Source: Gammaproteobacteria bacterium (GTDB taxonomy: Bacteria; Pseudomonadota; Gammaproteobacteria; Competibacterales; Competibacteraceae). Taken from it: a stretch of DNA of 64,000 nucleotides. Position numbers and translations under genes: made by a program. Where the stretch lies: assembly GCA_024235035.1 (NCBI GenBank), contig JACKNE010000010.1, positions 62,001 through 126,000 on the forward strand, in the 5' to 3' direction. Positions 48,979 to 56,214 of this stretch are shown here, piece by piece. Position 1 is the stretch's first letter. Each line of letters opens with the position of its first letter. A model generated the notes under the pieces. It searched no databases and was not told the origin of the DNA. It was given only the letters and a program-made list of their open reading frames with translations.

Positions 48979-49188
48979 TTAGGAAAATCCCGCAAATGAT
49001 CCATCACGCTGGTCTTGCCCGTGCGACGCGGAGCGGTGAGGAGAACATGCCGGGTGCGGAGAGTTTCCCAGAGTTCAGCAATGAAAGCGTCGCGGAACTG
49101 CAAATCGACTGAATCTACTGGAGCGCCGGTGTAGAACTCAGGGTAGCCGGGATGGGATGGCATCGCTTAGTCGCTCCTGTCATATACG

Positions 49189-49252
49189 ACAAAATAGTTG
49201 CAAAACAATTTTGTCTTTTTTATATATGAAAGACAGTCTTGTTGCAAGACAA
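49189..49252 (-). promoter_or_regulatory. Repeat-containing upstream region of the ATPase pair
   Basis: Directly upstream of the split ATPase gene: direct repeats GTTGCAAAACAA (49197-49208) and GTTGCAAGACAA (49241-49252), 44 bp apart. The first lies inside an inverted repeat ACAAAAT/ATTTTGT (49189-49195, 49207-49213) and the second in CTTG-TTG-CAAG. The spacing of about four helical turns suggests binding of a regulator on one DNA face. Confidence 0.45.
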
Positions 49253-49286
49253 AAGAGTTTTTTCGAACGGTCGTCCCTCTATACAC

Positions 49287-49322
49287 GGACACATTAAGTT
49301 GATTCTCATTATTTATGCATCC
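49287..49322. repeat. Second copy of the palindromic repeat flanking the ATPase pair
   Basis: GGACACATtaagTTGATTCTCATT followed by ATTTATGCATCC resembles 44644-44676 in the same orientation, sharing the TTGATTCTCATT core and the palindromic GGAC.CAT/ATG..TCC ends. The two copies bracket the ATPase module. Confidence 0.6.
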
Positions 49323-49392
49323 AAAGCCACCCCTCCGTCGATGGCACGAAATTAGAGATGAGCAGCTCCTTCGCCTGTGGCCTTGGGGGCTA

Positions 49393-49500
49393 TTATATTA
49401 CCCGCAGGCTACCTTCCCGATCCGCCACGTACACCAGCCGGGTATCGGGTACGGCATCCCCCAACTCCAGATCGTGAAACCCTGCTTGTGTCCGACTCAT
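49393..49500 (-). pseudogene. Remnant of an IS4-type transposase
   Basis: A 35-codon frame ending ...DTRLVYVADREGSLRVI and then a stop. VYVADREG(S/D) is the signature around the second catalytic Asp of IS4/Tn5-type transposases. Nothing else of the gene is recognisable on either side, so this is a decayed fragment. The rest of the 49164-49620 interval holds no gene. Confidence 0.55.
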
Positions 49501-49620
49501 GCCACCCGCTCATCACTTGATAAAAATTCATTTTTTAGCAGTGAGTTGGTATTTTTGGGTAATCGGGTAGGTGTAGCGCCTTCCCTGGCGAGGGCTATTC
49601 TTGATATTCCAAATTGGCGA

Positions 49621-49854
49621 TTACACTAGCGTTTCGCTGCCATAAGCACCTAAAAGCACTGCTGCGATACCCACAAGTTGTAATAAGAATGGATTCTTAG
49701 CATCGGACCAATGAAAAATCACATACAGAAATGATACAGGGGTAAAAAGAAGACAACCAACACCCCACACAATACTGGTTTTAAATGCTGAAATTAATAA
49801 TCCAATGCTACCAATAATTAGCAAAGCGATACCCATATAAATAACAATTTCCAA
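49621..49854 (-). CDS. Small hydrophobic membrane protein
   Basis: 77 residues, three hydrophobic segments (YMGIALLIIGSIGLLISAF; VWGVGCLLFTPVSFLYVIF; LLQLVGIAAVLLGAYG). Not recognised as a named family, but it has the even composition of a real membrane protein. It follows the DUF4349 lipoprotein gene by 52 bp on the same strand. AT-richer than the core genes, like its neighbours. Confidence 0.6.
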   Translation of the reverse strand: MEIVIYMGIALLIIGSIGLLISAFKTSIVWGVGCLLFTPVSFLYVIFHWSDAKNPFLLQLVGIAAVLLGAYGSETLV

Positions 49855-49905
49855 TTCCCACTGCTCCCATGTTTTTCAGTAAGCGCTTTTAGCCTTTTAT
49901 GCTTT

Positions 49906-50706
49906 TTATTTGGCACGGGTTTTCCGCCAAATAATGCGTAAAAAATATAATAGAGATAGGATGATAATAGCCCAAGGCAAAAGATACGCCACCGCAACAA
50001 TTGTTTGAGAGATACCTTCAGATAGGTTTTTACCAAAATCCGCAAACGACGCTGATATCGGCTCCCAGAACGAGCTATAAGAGCTTGTATGTAATAATAT
50101 GTGGACGATGTCCGTTTGCGTTCGTTGGAGTAGTTTTGCCTTTTCTCCTTCCGCGTACTCGATATCGGATTGTACCTTTGAAAGTTCTTGTGTAATCTTT
50201 ATTAAAGACTCAATATCACTACTCGACTTTTTCTCTAATTCGGTTAATCGTGATTGATATTGAAGCAGCATTTCCAGGCGCTTGTTACCGTTAACAATTA
50301 CATCTTGGAGATCTTCAATATCTGTAGATTTATTTGAAATTTTTCCTTGCTTAGAAGCCAAGTGAATAAGAGGATCAACCCCATTTGGCAGAACCCTGAC
50401 CTGAATATTTCCAGATGGATAATCTCCAGTATTCAGGCTTGAATGCAAAATTGTACATTGATTTTTTGCATCCTCGGCGCAGAAGGAAACAATCTCATTG
50501 AAAACTCTTTCTATCTCCTCCTTGGGGATATCGATAGTGATCTTGTGTTCGTATGCGAGATATTCCGTTCCCTTTCGTTGCTTTTCCTCAATAGAAGCCT
50601 CTTTATGCGTGCTGAACGAGGCAGCATCATCATCAGGCGGTTTGCTTGAACAACTAAAAATACTTAATAGTATCAAGCTAGATATTAGGTATTTGATGTA
50701 ACTCAT
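49906..50706 (-). CDS. DUF4349-type lipoprotein
   Basis: 266 residues. Lipobox SIFSCSS gives a lipidated Cys near 19. A short beta-rich part (YLAYEHKITIDIPKEEIERVFNEIVSFC...SGNIQVRVLP) precedes a coiled coil (QDVIVNGNKRLEMLLQYQSRLTELEKK...LSKVQSDIEYAEGEKAKLLQRT) and one membrane helix near the C-terminus (WAIIILSLLYFLRIIWRK). This order is that of DUF4349 proteins. Lipidated N-terminus plus C-terminal membrane helix fix it to the inner membrane with the coil in the periplasm. Function unknown. Confidence 0.78.
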   Translation of the reverse strand: MSYIKYLISSLILLSIFSCSSKPPDDDAASFSTHKEASIEEKQRKGTEYLAYEHKITIDIPKEEIERVFNEIVSFCAEDAKNQCTILHSSLNTGDYPSGNIQVRVLPNGVDPLIHLASKQGKISNKSTDIEDLQDVIVNGNKRLEMLLQYQSRLTELEKKSSSDIESLIKITQELSKVQSDIEYAEGEKAKLLQRTQTDIVHILLHTSSYSSFWEPISASFADFGKNLSEGISQTIVAVAYLLPWAIIILSLLYFLRIIWRKTRAK

Positions 50707-50778
50707 ATATGTGATCTTTTTTTAAGCATGAAGACTAATCTATATGATGCAAACGAAGCGCAGCGTATGTGAGTTATT

Positions 50779-51426
50779 TTACCACTTGACCTGGATATTT
50801 CTAATTTCATTTGAATTGTAAGCCGTGACGACAGCAGAACCGTTATTGCCTGATATAATTAGGCTACTGATATGATATTTATAATTTGAGCCTAATTGCT
50901 CTTTTGCGAAAGCCTTGGCTTTGTCGGCAGATTCACTATTGAACAGGATCTCAAACATGAGACTACCTAAGATAATTAAGCAAATAGCTGCATATAATGC
51001 GGACTTCGGCTTTCCATTTTGATAGCCAGCCTGTTCTAGTTTTGCTAATGAGTTCAGGGTGGAAAGCTGCATATAAACCCAAATAAGAATTCCTATCAAT
51101 ATGAGTGAAAATGCGTAGTAGTTAAGCATACCAACCGGATTTAACTTGATTTGTGTCACTAATAGTTGAAGTGGCGTAATGATTAATAATAAAAGCATCA
51201 TTCCGATAAATGTAATCACAAAGAATACGCTAAGCCACCGAATCACGCGTGCTGTTTTTACACTGCCTCTTATGAGTAGTACCCCAACGATCACAGCAAA
51301 GATATTAAAACTAGATGAATAGCTAATTTTATTGGCGATGCAATATATCATTGCGCCAATGTCTAAGATGCCAATCATGAGTAGCATGATTCCGGCTTTT
51401 CTAAATGGGTTATCAGTTGCTTCCAT
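50779..51426 (-). CDS. Four-helix membrane protein of unknown function
   Basis: 215 residues from ATG 51426. Four or five hydrophobic helices (IMLLMIGILDIGAMIYCIA; FNIFAVIVGVLLI; VIRWLSVFFVITFIGMMLLLLIITPLQLL; YYAFSLILIGILIWVYMQL; SALYAAICLIILGSLMFEIL) and a C-terminal soluble part of about 45 residues (ESADKAKAFAKEQLGSNYKYHISSLIISGNNGSAVVTAYNS). No family recognised. It lies in the cassette-like region; a palindromic repeat stands directly upstream. Confidence 0.65.
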   Translation of the reverse strand: MEATDNPFRKAGIMLLMIGILDIGAMIYCIANKISYSSSFNIFAVIVGVLLIRGSVKTARVIRWLSVFFVITFIGMMLLLLIITPLQLLVTQIKLNPVGMLNYYAFSLILIGILIWVYMQLSTLNSLAKLEQAGYQNGKPKSALYAAICLIILGSLMFEILFNSESADKAKAFAKEQLGSNYKYHISSLIISGNNGSAVVTAYNSNEIRNIQVKW

Positions 51427-51447
51427 AGTTGTTTCTTTTAGCAAGCA

Positions 51448-51525
51448 ACTAACGGGACAGCGGGTGATCGGCGAGTCCAGCTAAAACGTAGTTTGTAGAT
51501 TGGAGTAAGGTACGTTTTGTTATGT
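51448..51525 (-). repeat. attC-like palindromic element between the GNAT and membrane-protein genes
   Basis: On the minus strand it starts with ACATAACAAAACGT, overlapping the end of the GNAT gene, and ends with CGTTTTAG...GGACTCGCCGATCACCCG...CCCGTTAGTT, 22 bases before the next start codon. The right half matches the two larger repeats at 53023 and 54443. The heptamers only approximate RYYYAAC and GTTRRRY. Confidence 0.5.
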
Positions 51526-52050
51526 ATTGATCTTTTCATAGAGTTCAATGCTTTCATTGAGATGTCTATAACCACACTGCGCCTCGCCAGAATCAACATG
51601 TTTCAATCCGCACTTTGCGAGAACCTTTCCAGACGCAGGATTTCTACTTAGATGGTGCGCATGAACTCGCTTTAAATTAAGCTCGTTAAAACAAAACTCA
51701 ATTATTTTTTTACAGGCTTCGGTACCATAGCCATGATTCCAGCTTTCTACCCCAATCCAATAACCAAGCTCACCTTCAGATGACTTGATATTCATGATTG
51801 AAATGCAACCAATCAGGATCATGGATTTCTTTTCTATGATGGCAAAAGACGCCATTTCATATTTTGACCATTTTTCGGCATGGCTCGAAATCCAAGTTTC
51901 CGCTAAACCTTCCGGGTAGGGATAAGGTATATTGGCAGTTACATCGGCGATACGTTTATCGCCTGCAAGCAGTTTTAACCGAGAAGCATCCGATAGCTCA
52001 AAAGGTCTTAGTATCAATCTTTGTGTTTCTAAAGTAGGTTGCAATTTCAC
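51520..52050 (-). CDS. GNAT acetyltransferase, RimJ/RimL-like
   Basis: 176 residues from GTG 52050, preceded by AAGGA at 7 bases. LETQRLILRPFELSDASRL start, AIIEKKSMILIGCISIMNIKSSEGELGYWIGVESWNHGYGTEACKKIIEFCFNELNLKRVHAHHLSRNPASGKVLAKCG is the full GNAT core with the acetyl-CoA loop (NHGYGTEA). Substrate could be an N-terminal amine of a protein or a small amine. Such genes are frequent in integron cassettes. Confidence 0.88.
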   Translation of the reverse strand: MKLQPTLETQRLILRPFELSDASRLKLLAGDKRIADVTANIPYPYPEGLAETWISSHAEKWSKYEMASFAIIEKKSMILIGCISIMNIKSSEGELGYWIGVESWNHGYGTEACKKIIEFCFNELNLKRVHAHHLSRNPASGKVLAKCGLKHVDSGEAQCGYRHLNESIELYEKINT

Positions 52051-52255
52051 TTATTTTCCTTAACCCATAATGAAAAGCAGACTTCCCACTCCGGGAAGGA
52101 CATTGAGCCAACACCAAGTTGACAAAATAAATGCTCCGATCTTCAACATATGATCGTTCTTTTCTCATATCGAACGCTCAGGTTCAGCAGTGGGCCGAGT
52201 GGCACGGCGAGTGCCATGCGCTGTGATACGACAGACCGCCTGCTGTGGCCACATG

Positions 52256-53008
52256 TTAGACCGAACGTAGCGCATTAAACTCAAGGCAGCGCTTATAAAA
52301 AACACGATACCTGGCCTCTGCGCCACCAGCTTCCATTGCGTCCAATATGGACTCCCATGACAAGGTCCCAACGTCAATATGTTCAAGCATAGGCTTGAAA
52401 ACCGACGAGAACCAACTGTCGCGAGCACCTGCGTACTGAGATACGCGCTCGGATACTTTGCGTTCAATGCTGGCCAGGGTTACTAGATCCCTAAACACCC
52501 CAGAGCGAATCTGTTGGTCCGGTGCCACGACATAGAATCCGAGCCTTTCAGCCGCCCGTGGATTGAGCTCCTGTGCTGCCAGCATGTTCGCGATACAGGC
52601 TACGTTTCGTGCAGCCTGATCATAGGTCCGAGCGTGCGTCACGCCAGAAGAAAGCCGGCTCCCAAGCTTTGCCTCGACAACGATCAACTGCCTGGCGTCA
52701 GGCAGCAGAGTGGCTTCCGCTCGCTCACCGGGTAGGATTCGAAAGTGGCCGACAACACCGTCGGCATGTGTGTACGACTCGGCACGAGGGTCCCCACGGA
52801 ATTCGGGGAGAAACGGCGGCGCAATCAAAGCTTCGGAATACCAGCGAGATCCAGAGAGGAAAGAAAGCTCGTGTCCGCAGGTTGAGTGATTGGCAAACCA
52901 ATCAAGCACCAGCCGCAGCATCCACCCTTCGTTGTAGAGAACTGTGGGCGGGATGGACGACTCTCCTGTTCCGCATACTCGCAACATCTCAACAACGCGG
53001 TCGAACAT
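52256..53008 (-). CDS. Putative PD-(D/E)XK nuclease-fold protein in a cassette-like unit
   Basis: 250 residues. Around residue 112 it reads RQLIVVEAKLGSRLSSG, the hydrophobic-E-x-K pattern of PD-(D/E)XK folds; an upstream Asp (HADGVVGHF) and a following helix with YDQAARNVACIANML (a Q/N-bearing helix typical of these folds) support this. The remainder is not recognised. ATG lies 14 bases after a GTTAGAC heptamer on the coding strand and the stop codon is inside a GTCTAAC heptamer, so the gene is bracketed like an integron cassette. A nuclease role is inference; family members also act as sugar or protein-binding domains. Confidence 0.65.
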   Translation of the reverse strand: MFDRVVEMLRVCGTGESSIPPTVLYNEGWMLRLVLDWFANHSTCGHELSFLSGSRWYSEALIAPPFLPEFRGDPRAESYTHADGVVGHFRILPGERAEATLLPDARQLIVVEAKLGSRLSSGVTHARTYDQAARNVACIANMLAAQELNPRAAERLGFYVVAPDQQIRSGVFRDLVTLASIERKVSERVSQYAGARDSWFSSVFKPMLEHIDVGTLSWESILDAMEAGGAEARYRVFYKRCLEFNALRSV

Positions 53009-53022
53009 TGACTACCTTTCCG

Positions 53023-53272
53023 GTCTAACAAGGGGCGGCGGATAAGCGGTGAGTCCGTTCAAAACACAATTTTAGGCAGGCAATGTCCGGTTGATCCGCG
53101 TGGTTGTGCGGCACGAAGCGCCAAGCAGCCATGTGGGTTGGAATCCACCGCCCCGTAGTGCAGGCGCAAAGCATCCGCACTTCTAATGATTTATATGGTT
53201 CCGCATAATTCCACGACGGTGATGCTATACGTCAGGAACCATGCCCTTGCGCCCCAATCTATCCATCTGCGT
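53023..53272 (-). repeat. attC-like imperfect palindrome, copy 1
   Basis: On the minus strand the element ends ATCCGCCGCCCCTTGTTAGAC, just before the start of the nuclease-like gene. The GGGGCGGTGGAT arm upstream can pair with ATCCGCCGCCCC. It resembles copy 2 (54443-54656) along most of its length, including TTATATGGTTCC and a GCGCC-CCAATCTAT end. Between 53273 and 53547 nothing else is seen. Confidence 0.6.
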
Positions 53273-53547
53273 AAAGTAGATCAGCATAATGAAATACGTT
53301 GTCACAAAACAACCTGGTATTTCGTCATCTTTTCAAAAGTTGCTGCCTAATAAGGATATCAGATTTCACCTGACTACCCGAAAAATGTCTCAGATAAGAC
53401 AATACTGTAAGATGTATCTCTCATCCCTACCTATCGGCAAGGGTGAAAAATGCTTTTCAGGGCATCAATTTGACTGAACAGCTAGTGGATTTTGGTCTGG
53501 AGTGAGCGCGCAAGACCTCAATTCTGCAAGAATCAGGAGATTGAGAA

Positions 53548-53937
53548 ATGACTAAAGGCGATAAAGATGGTTTTGTCGAGAGAAGAGGGGGACGAGATCT
53601 GCTGCTGCGGATCATAAGTGGGTTAGGCATTGTCGGCTGGGCGTTCATGTTGGTGGCAATGATCGTGCTTGATCGTGCGAAACCGGATGATCCGACCTTC
53701 ATTCCCAATGAGCGTGTTTTTGAGAGGAGTGGCATTCCCTATCACCTGCAGACGGCCTGGGATCAGGATCTGTTGACTTCTATTTTTTATCTGTTAAGCA
53801 TCGGTCTCGTTCTGGGTATCATTGGTCTGGCTGTCAATTCCCGGCGGCATCGCCGTCGTGACGATTATTACCGGATTCATTTGGTGCTGTTAACTGCAAT
53901 CTCAGCGATCGGTATTCTCTATTACCTTATTGCTTGA
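53548..53937 (+). CDS. Small two- or three-helix membrane protein
   Basis: 129 residues; start ATG with GGAGA upstream (53538-53542). Charged N-terminus (KGDKDGFVERRGGRD), then helix LLRIISGLGIVGWAFMLVAMIVLD, a soluble loop (FIPNERVFERSGIPYHLQTAWDQD), helix LTSIFYLLSIGLVLGIIGLAVN, a basic RRHRRRDDYYR turn, and helix IHLVLLTAISAIGILYYLI. No family recognised. It is the only gene of this cluster on the plus strand. Confidence 0.68.
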   Translation: MTKGDKDGFVERRGGRDLLLRIISGLGIVGWAFMLVAMIVLDRAKPDDPTFIPNERVFERSGIPYHLQTAWDQDLLTSIFYLLSIGLVLGIIGLAVNSRRHRRRDDYYRIHLVLLTAISAIGILYYLIA

Positions 53938-53983
53938 CGACATCGACAAACCTTCAAGCACTACCATTGTCGCATCTGAAGGC

Positions 53984-54021
53984 GAGCGCCGCGTTAAGCG
54001 GCGCTCAGCGCGGAGTTAGGC
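53984..54021. repeat. Hairpin plus GTTAGGC heptamer, attC-like half-site
   Basis: GAGCGCCGC-gttaa-GCGGCGCTC (53984-54006) is a perfect 9-bp inverted repeat; GTTAGGC follows at 54015-54021. Read on the minus strand, GCCTAAC directly follows the end of the 130-residue gene, matching the GTTAGGC ahead of that gene's start. The other half expected for a complete attC is not found. Confidence 0.55.
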
Positions 54022-54024
54022 ACT

Positions 54025-54417
54025 TTACACTTCGTCGCGCCAAGCCACATGCGCAATTTCTGCTGCCTCTTCTAATATTGCTCGTAGCGCTTTGAGCAGT
54101 GGGTAAGCTTTCTCAAGTGACGCCTTGTTGCGACCAAAAAAACTTTTGGCCTGCGGATTTAGGTAACACAGCCACTTATTGCTTGTTCCGCTGACGTTGC
54201 TACAACAGAGCCAATATTCATCTCCGTCAGCAGTGATGAACTCGACAAACCAGCCCCAATCTTCGTAGTTGGGATAAGACGTTATCACGCCACGGACAGC
54301 AAGCTCTCTCGAAAGCCAGAATGCGAGTTCTGCTCCATATACGTTCGGGTTTACCTGCGATTTTTCAGGTAAGAAAGGCCGAAACAGGTCTGATTCAAAC
54401 TCTACAGCCGTATCCAT
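54025..54417 (-). CDS. Hypothetical protein in a cassette-like unit
   Basis: 130 residues, soluble, no family recognised. Aromatic-rich middle (YPNYEDWGWFVEFITADGDEYWLCCSNV) suggests a compact beta domain; the C-terminus is helical. Its start is 26 bases after a GTTAGGC heptamer and its stop lies 3 bases before GCCTAAC on the coding strand, the layout of an integron cassette. Confidence 0.68.
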   Translation of the reverse strand: MDTAVEFESDLFRPFLPEKSQVNPNVYGAELAFWLSRELAVRGVITSYPNYEDWGWFVEFITADGDEYWLCCSNVSGTSNKWLCYLNPQAKSFFGRNKASLEKAYPLLKALRAILEEAAEIAHVAWRDEV

Positions 54418-54442
54418 ATTCCTGCTTATTCCCCCATTTTGT

Positions 54443-54656
54443 GCCTAACGGGGCGGCGGATAACCGGTGAGCCTGGACAAAATGTAATTTTAGACGGGTG
54501 ATGTCCGGTTGATCCACATGCATGTGGATTGGAATCCGCCGCTCTGTAGTGCGGGCGCGAAGCATCCACACTACTAGTAATTATATGGTTCCAGCCACGC
54601 TATTCGGTGGCCTTGCGATATATCGCGGAATCCGTTGCGCCTCCAAATCTATTATC
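54443..54656 (-). repeat. attC-like imperfect palindrome, copy 2
   Basis: Minus strand: GCGGCGGAT...ATCCACATGCATGTGGAT (18-base perfect palindrome) ...AACCGG...CCGGTT...ATCCGCCGC then CCCCGTTAGGC. The outer 9-bp arms pair perfectly. The same arrangement, diverged, is seen at 53023-53272. Confidence 0.6.
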
Positions 54657-54785
54657 ACGGAAGTCTTTATTTTAACTATTTGTTATTATTACAAATAATA
54701 TCTTTATTTGCGCTGGCATGGACATTGCTAAATCACAACCAGCAAACGATGCTATCCCTAAACCAGCCAATTGAGGAGTAACTCC
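54657..54785 (+). promoter_or_regulatory. AT-rich leader before the small secreted protein
   Basis: Contains ATTTGT-tattatt-ACAAAT near 54684-54702 and an AT-rich stretch likely to hold the promoter. GAGGAG at 54773-54778 is the ribosome-binding site of the next gene. Confidence 0.4.
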
Positions 54786-55088
54786 ATGAACAAGACTATC
54801 GCAACCACTTTATTGCTTCTGGCTTCCGGCCTGACTCTGAGCACAACTGCATTAGCGGAACCCTTTAATCATGGCACCGGTTATATCAACTCCATCAGCA
54901 ATGTTTATTCCAATGCTAACACCCGGAGCGTGCAGCGTGTTCGACATTTCAACACGATAACCGAGACCAGTGGTTTTAACGACCAGACAAGCCATGCAAA
55001 GATCCCGGTTAATTCCAATTCTGTTGTCGAGCCTTTCATTCCTCAGATGTTTTCGATCATTACACACGGGTTTAATGATCGCAGTTAA
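54786..55088 (+). CDS. Small secreted protein with repeated GFND motif
   Basis: 100 residues from ATG 54786, well spaced after GAGGAG. Signal peptide MNKTIATTLLLLASGLTLSTTALA; the mature part of about 75 residues is polar, Asn/Ser/Thr-rich and without cysteines (NSISNVYSNANTRSVQRVRHFNTI). The motif GFND occurs twice (SGFNDQ and the C-terminal HGFNDRS). No family recognised; function unknown. It lies 300 bp ahead of the sugar operon, same strand. Confidence 0.68.
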   Translation: MNKTIATTLLLLASGLTLSTTALAEPFNHGTGYINSISNVYSNANTRSVQRVRHFNTITETSGFNDQTSHAKIPVNSNSVVEPFIPQMFSIITHGFNDRS

Positions 55089-55391
55089 TTCCGATCAGCC
55101 GAGATCGCCAGCCAGGTTTTTCAACTTGGATGACTGGGTGGCGACTCGAGCATTCACCCTATTTCATCAGCTATGAGGTGATGTCATGCACCCGCTCTCT
55201 GTTTCCTTTTCCACTGATGCAATCCCGATTTATCCCAGGAAATGGAGAATAGCGGGCATGCTCAGTCTGGATTTATCACCGATCTTGCTCCGTTTAGACG
55301 CTCGCAGCAAAAACCCGTTGTTCCCATTGCGACCTCCGGCGGTCATTTCCCCGAGTCATTCCTTGAATCCTTGCCTTACTGGAGAATTTCC
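55089..55391. other. Gene-free leader region of the SDR-cyclase-GMC-GDE operon
   Basis: 303 bp. Open frames run through it, including in-frame extension of the SDR gene back to 55242, but the family N-terminus begins only at 55392, after GGAG. Likely promoter and 5' leader; no clear hairpin was found. Confidence 0.4.
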
Positions 55392-56213
55392 ATGTCGATA
55401 ACCTCTATCTGCGATCCTGTTTTGAAAGGTCAGCGCGCTCTGGTGACCGGCGCCAGTTCCGGCATTGGCGCCGCGATCGCCAAAGCACTGGCAGAGGCCG
55501 GCGCCAAAGTGGTCGTTAACTACGCCGGCGGCGCGGATCGGGCGCGCGCCGTGGTCGAACACATCCAGGCGGGCGGCGGTGAGGCGCTGGCGATACGTGC
55601 CGATGTGAGTCGGGAAGATGAGGTTGAGGCGATGTTTGCCCAGATGATCGAGACCTGGGGCAGCATTGATATCCTGGTCAACAACGCCGGCCTGCAAAAA
55701 GATGCACCTCTGGTCGAAATGAGTCTGGCCGACTGGCAACAGGTCATCGCGATCAATTTGACCGGTCAGTTCCTCTGTTCCCGCGCCGCCGTGCGCGAGT
55801 TCCTCCAGCGTGGTGTCGTGCCGGAACTGTCGCGGGTTGCCGGCAAGATCATCTGCATGTCCTCGGTCCACGATGTCATTCCGTGGGCCGGACATGCCAA
55901 CTATGCCGCGTCCAAGGGTGGTGTCAGTCTGTTGATGAAAACCATGGCTCAGGAACTCGCGCCGCGCTGCATCCGGGTCAACGCCATCTCGCCTGGCGCA
56001 ATCAAGACTCCCATCAACACCGCTGCCTGGATGACGCCCGAGGCCGAGGCGGAACTGCTGAAACTGATTCCCTGTCGTCGTGTCGGGGAGCCGGAGGACA
56101 TCGCCCGCGCCACGGTATGGCTCGCTTCCGATGCGTCCGATTACGTCACCGGCGCCACACTGTACGTGGATGGCGGCATGACCTTGTATCCAGGTTTCGA
56201 TCAGGGAGGTTGA
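55392..56213 (+). CDS. SDR-family oxidoreductase, glucose 1-dehydrogenase-like
   Basis: 273 residues from ATG 55392 (GGAG upstream). Cofactor motif VTGASSGIGAAIAKAL, NNAG, catalytic Ser/Tyr/Lys in ICMSSVHDVIPWAGHANYAASKGG, and the C-terminal DYVTGATLYVDGGMTLYP. The pattern matches glucose 1-dehydrogenases, which oxidise glucose to gluconolactone, though substrate cannot be fixed. First of four genes: the cyclase starts one base after its stop. Confidence 0.88.
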   Translation: MSITSICDPVLKGQRALVTGASSGIGAAIAKALAEAGAKVVVNYAGGADRARAVVEHIQAGGGEALAIRADVSREDEVEAMFAQMIETWGSIDILVNNAGLQKDAPLVEMSLADWQQVIAINLTGQFLCSRAAVREFLQRGVVPELSRVAGKIICMSSVHDVIPWAGHANYAASKGGVSLLMKTMAQELAPRCIRVNAISPGAIKTPINTAAWMTPEAEAELLKLIPCRRVGEPEDIARATVWLASDASDYVTGATLYVDGGMTLYPGFDQGG

Positions 56214-56214
56214 T

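Larger units (their letters stand above)
47061..49163 (-). pseudogene. Partner AAA ATPase gene split by an IS element
   Basis: The 5' part (49163 down to about 48979) codes for MPSHPGYPEFYTGAP through a Walker A motif (LLTAPRRTGKTSVMDHLRDFPK); the 3' part (48111 down to 47061) codes for about 350 residues with Walker B GPILLIVDELPDMLF and a winged-helix-like C-terminus. Between them lies an IS (48115-48978) flanked by TTA. Deleting the IS and one TTA gives ...DFPKHDFTVIYQNV... in one continuous frame, a 411-residue protein. The start of its ATPase core is thus cut from the rest. Its last codons overlap the start of the TPR-ATPase gene (ATGCCTGA), so the two were cotranslated before the insertion. 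A GTG at 48098 could restart a truncated protein lacking the Walker A motif. Confidence 0.9.

Noticed and set aside
50707..50778. Third attC site between the DUF4349 lipoprotein and membrane-protein genes
   Set aside because: There is a TAACTCA/TGAGTTA inverted repeat, but the right arm lies inside the start of the lipoprotein gene and the heptamers do not fit GTTRRRY.
53289..53477. 62-codon frame between the attC-like repeat and the small membrane protein
   Set aside because: No ribosome-binding site or recognisable feature; composition like the flanking non-coding DNA.
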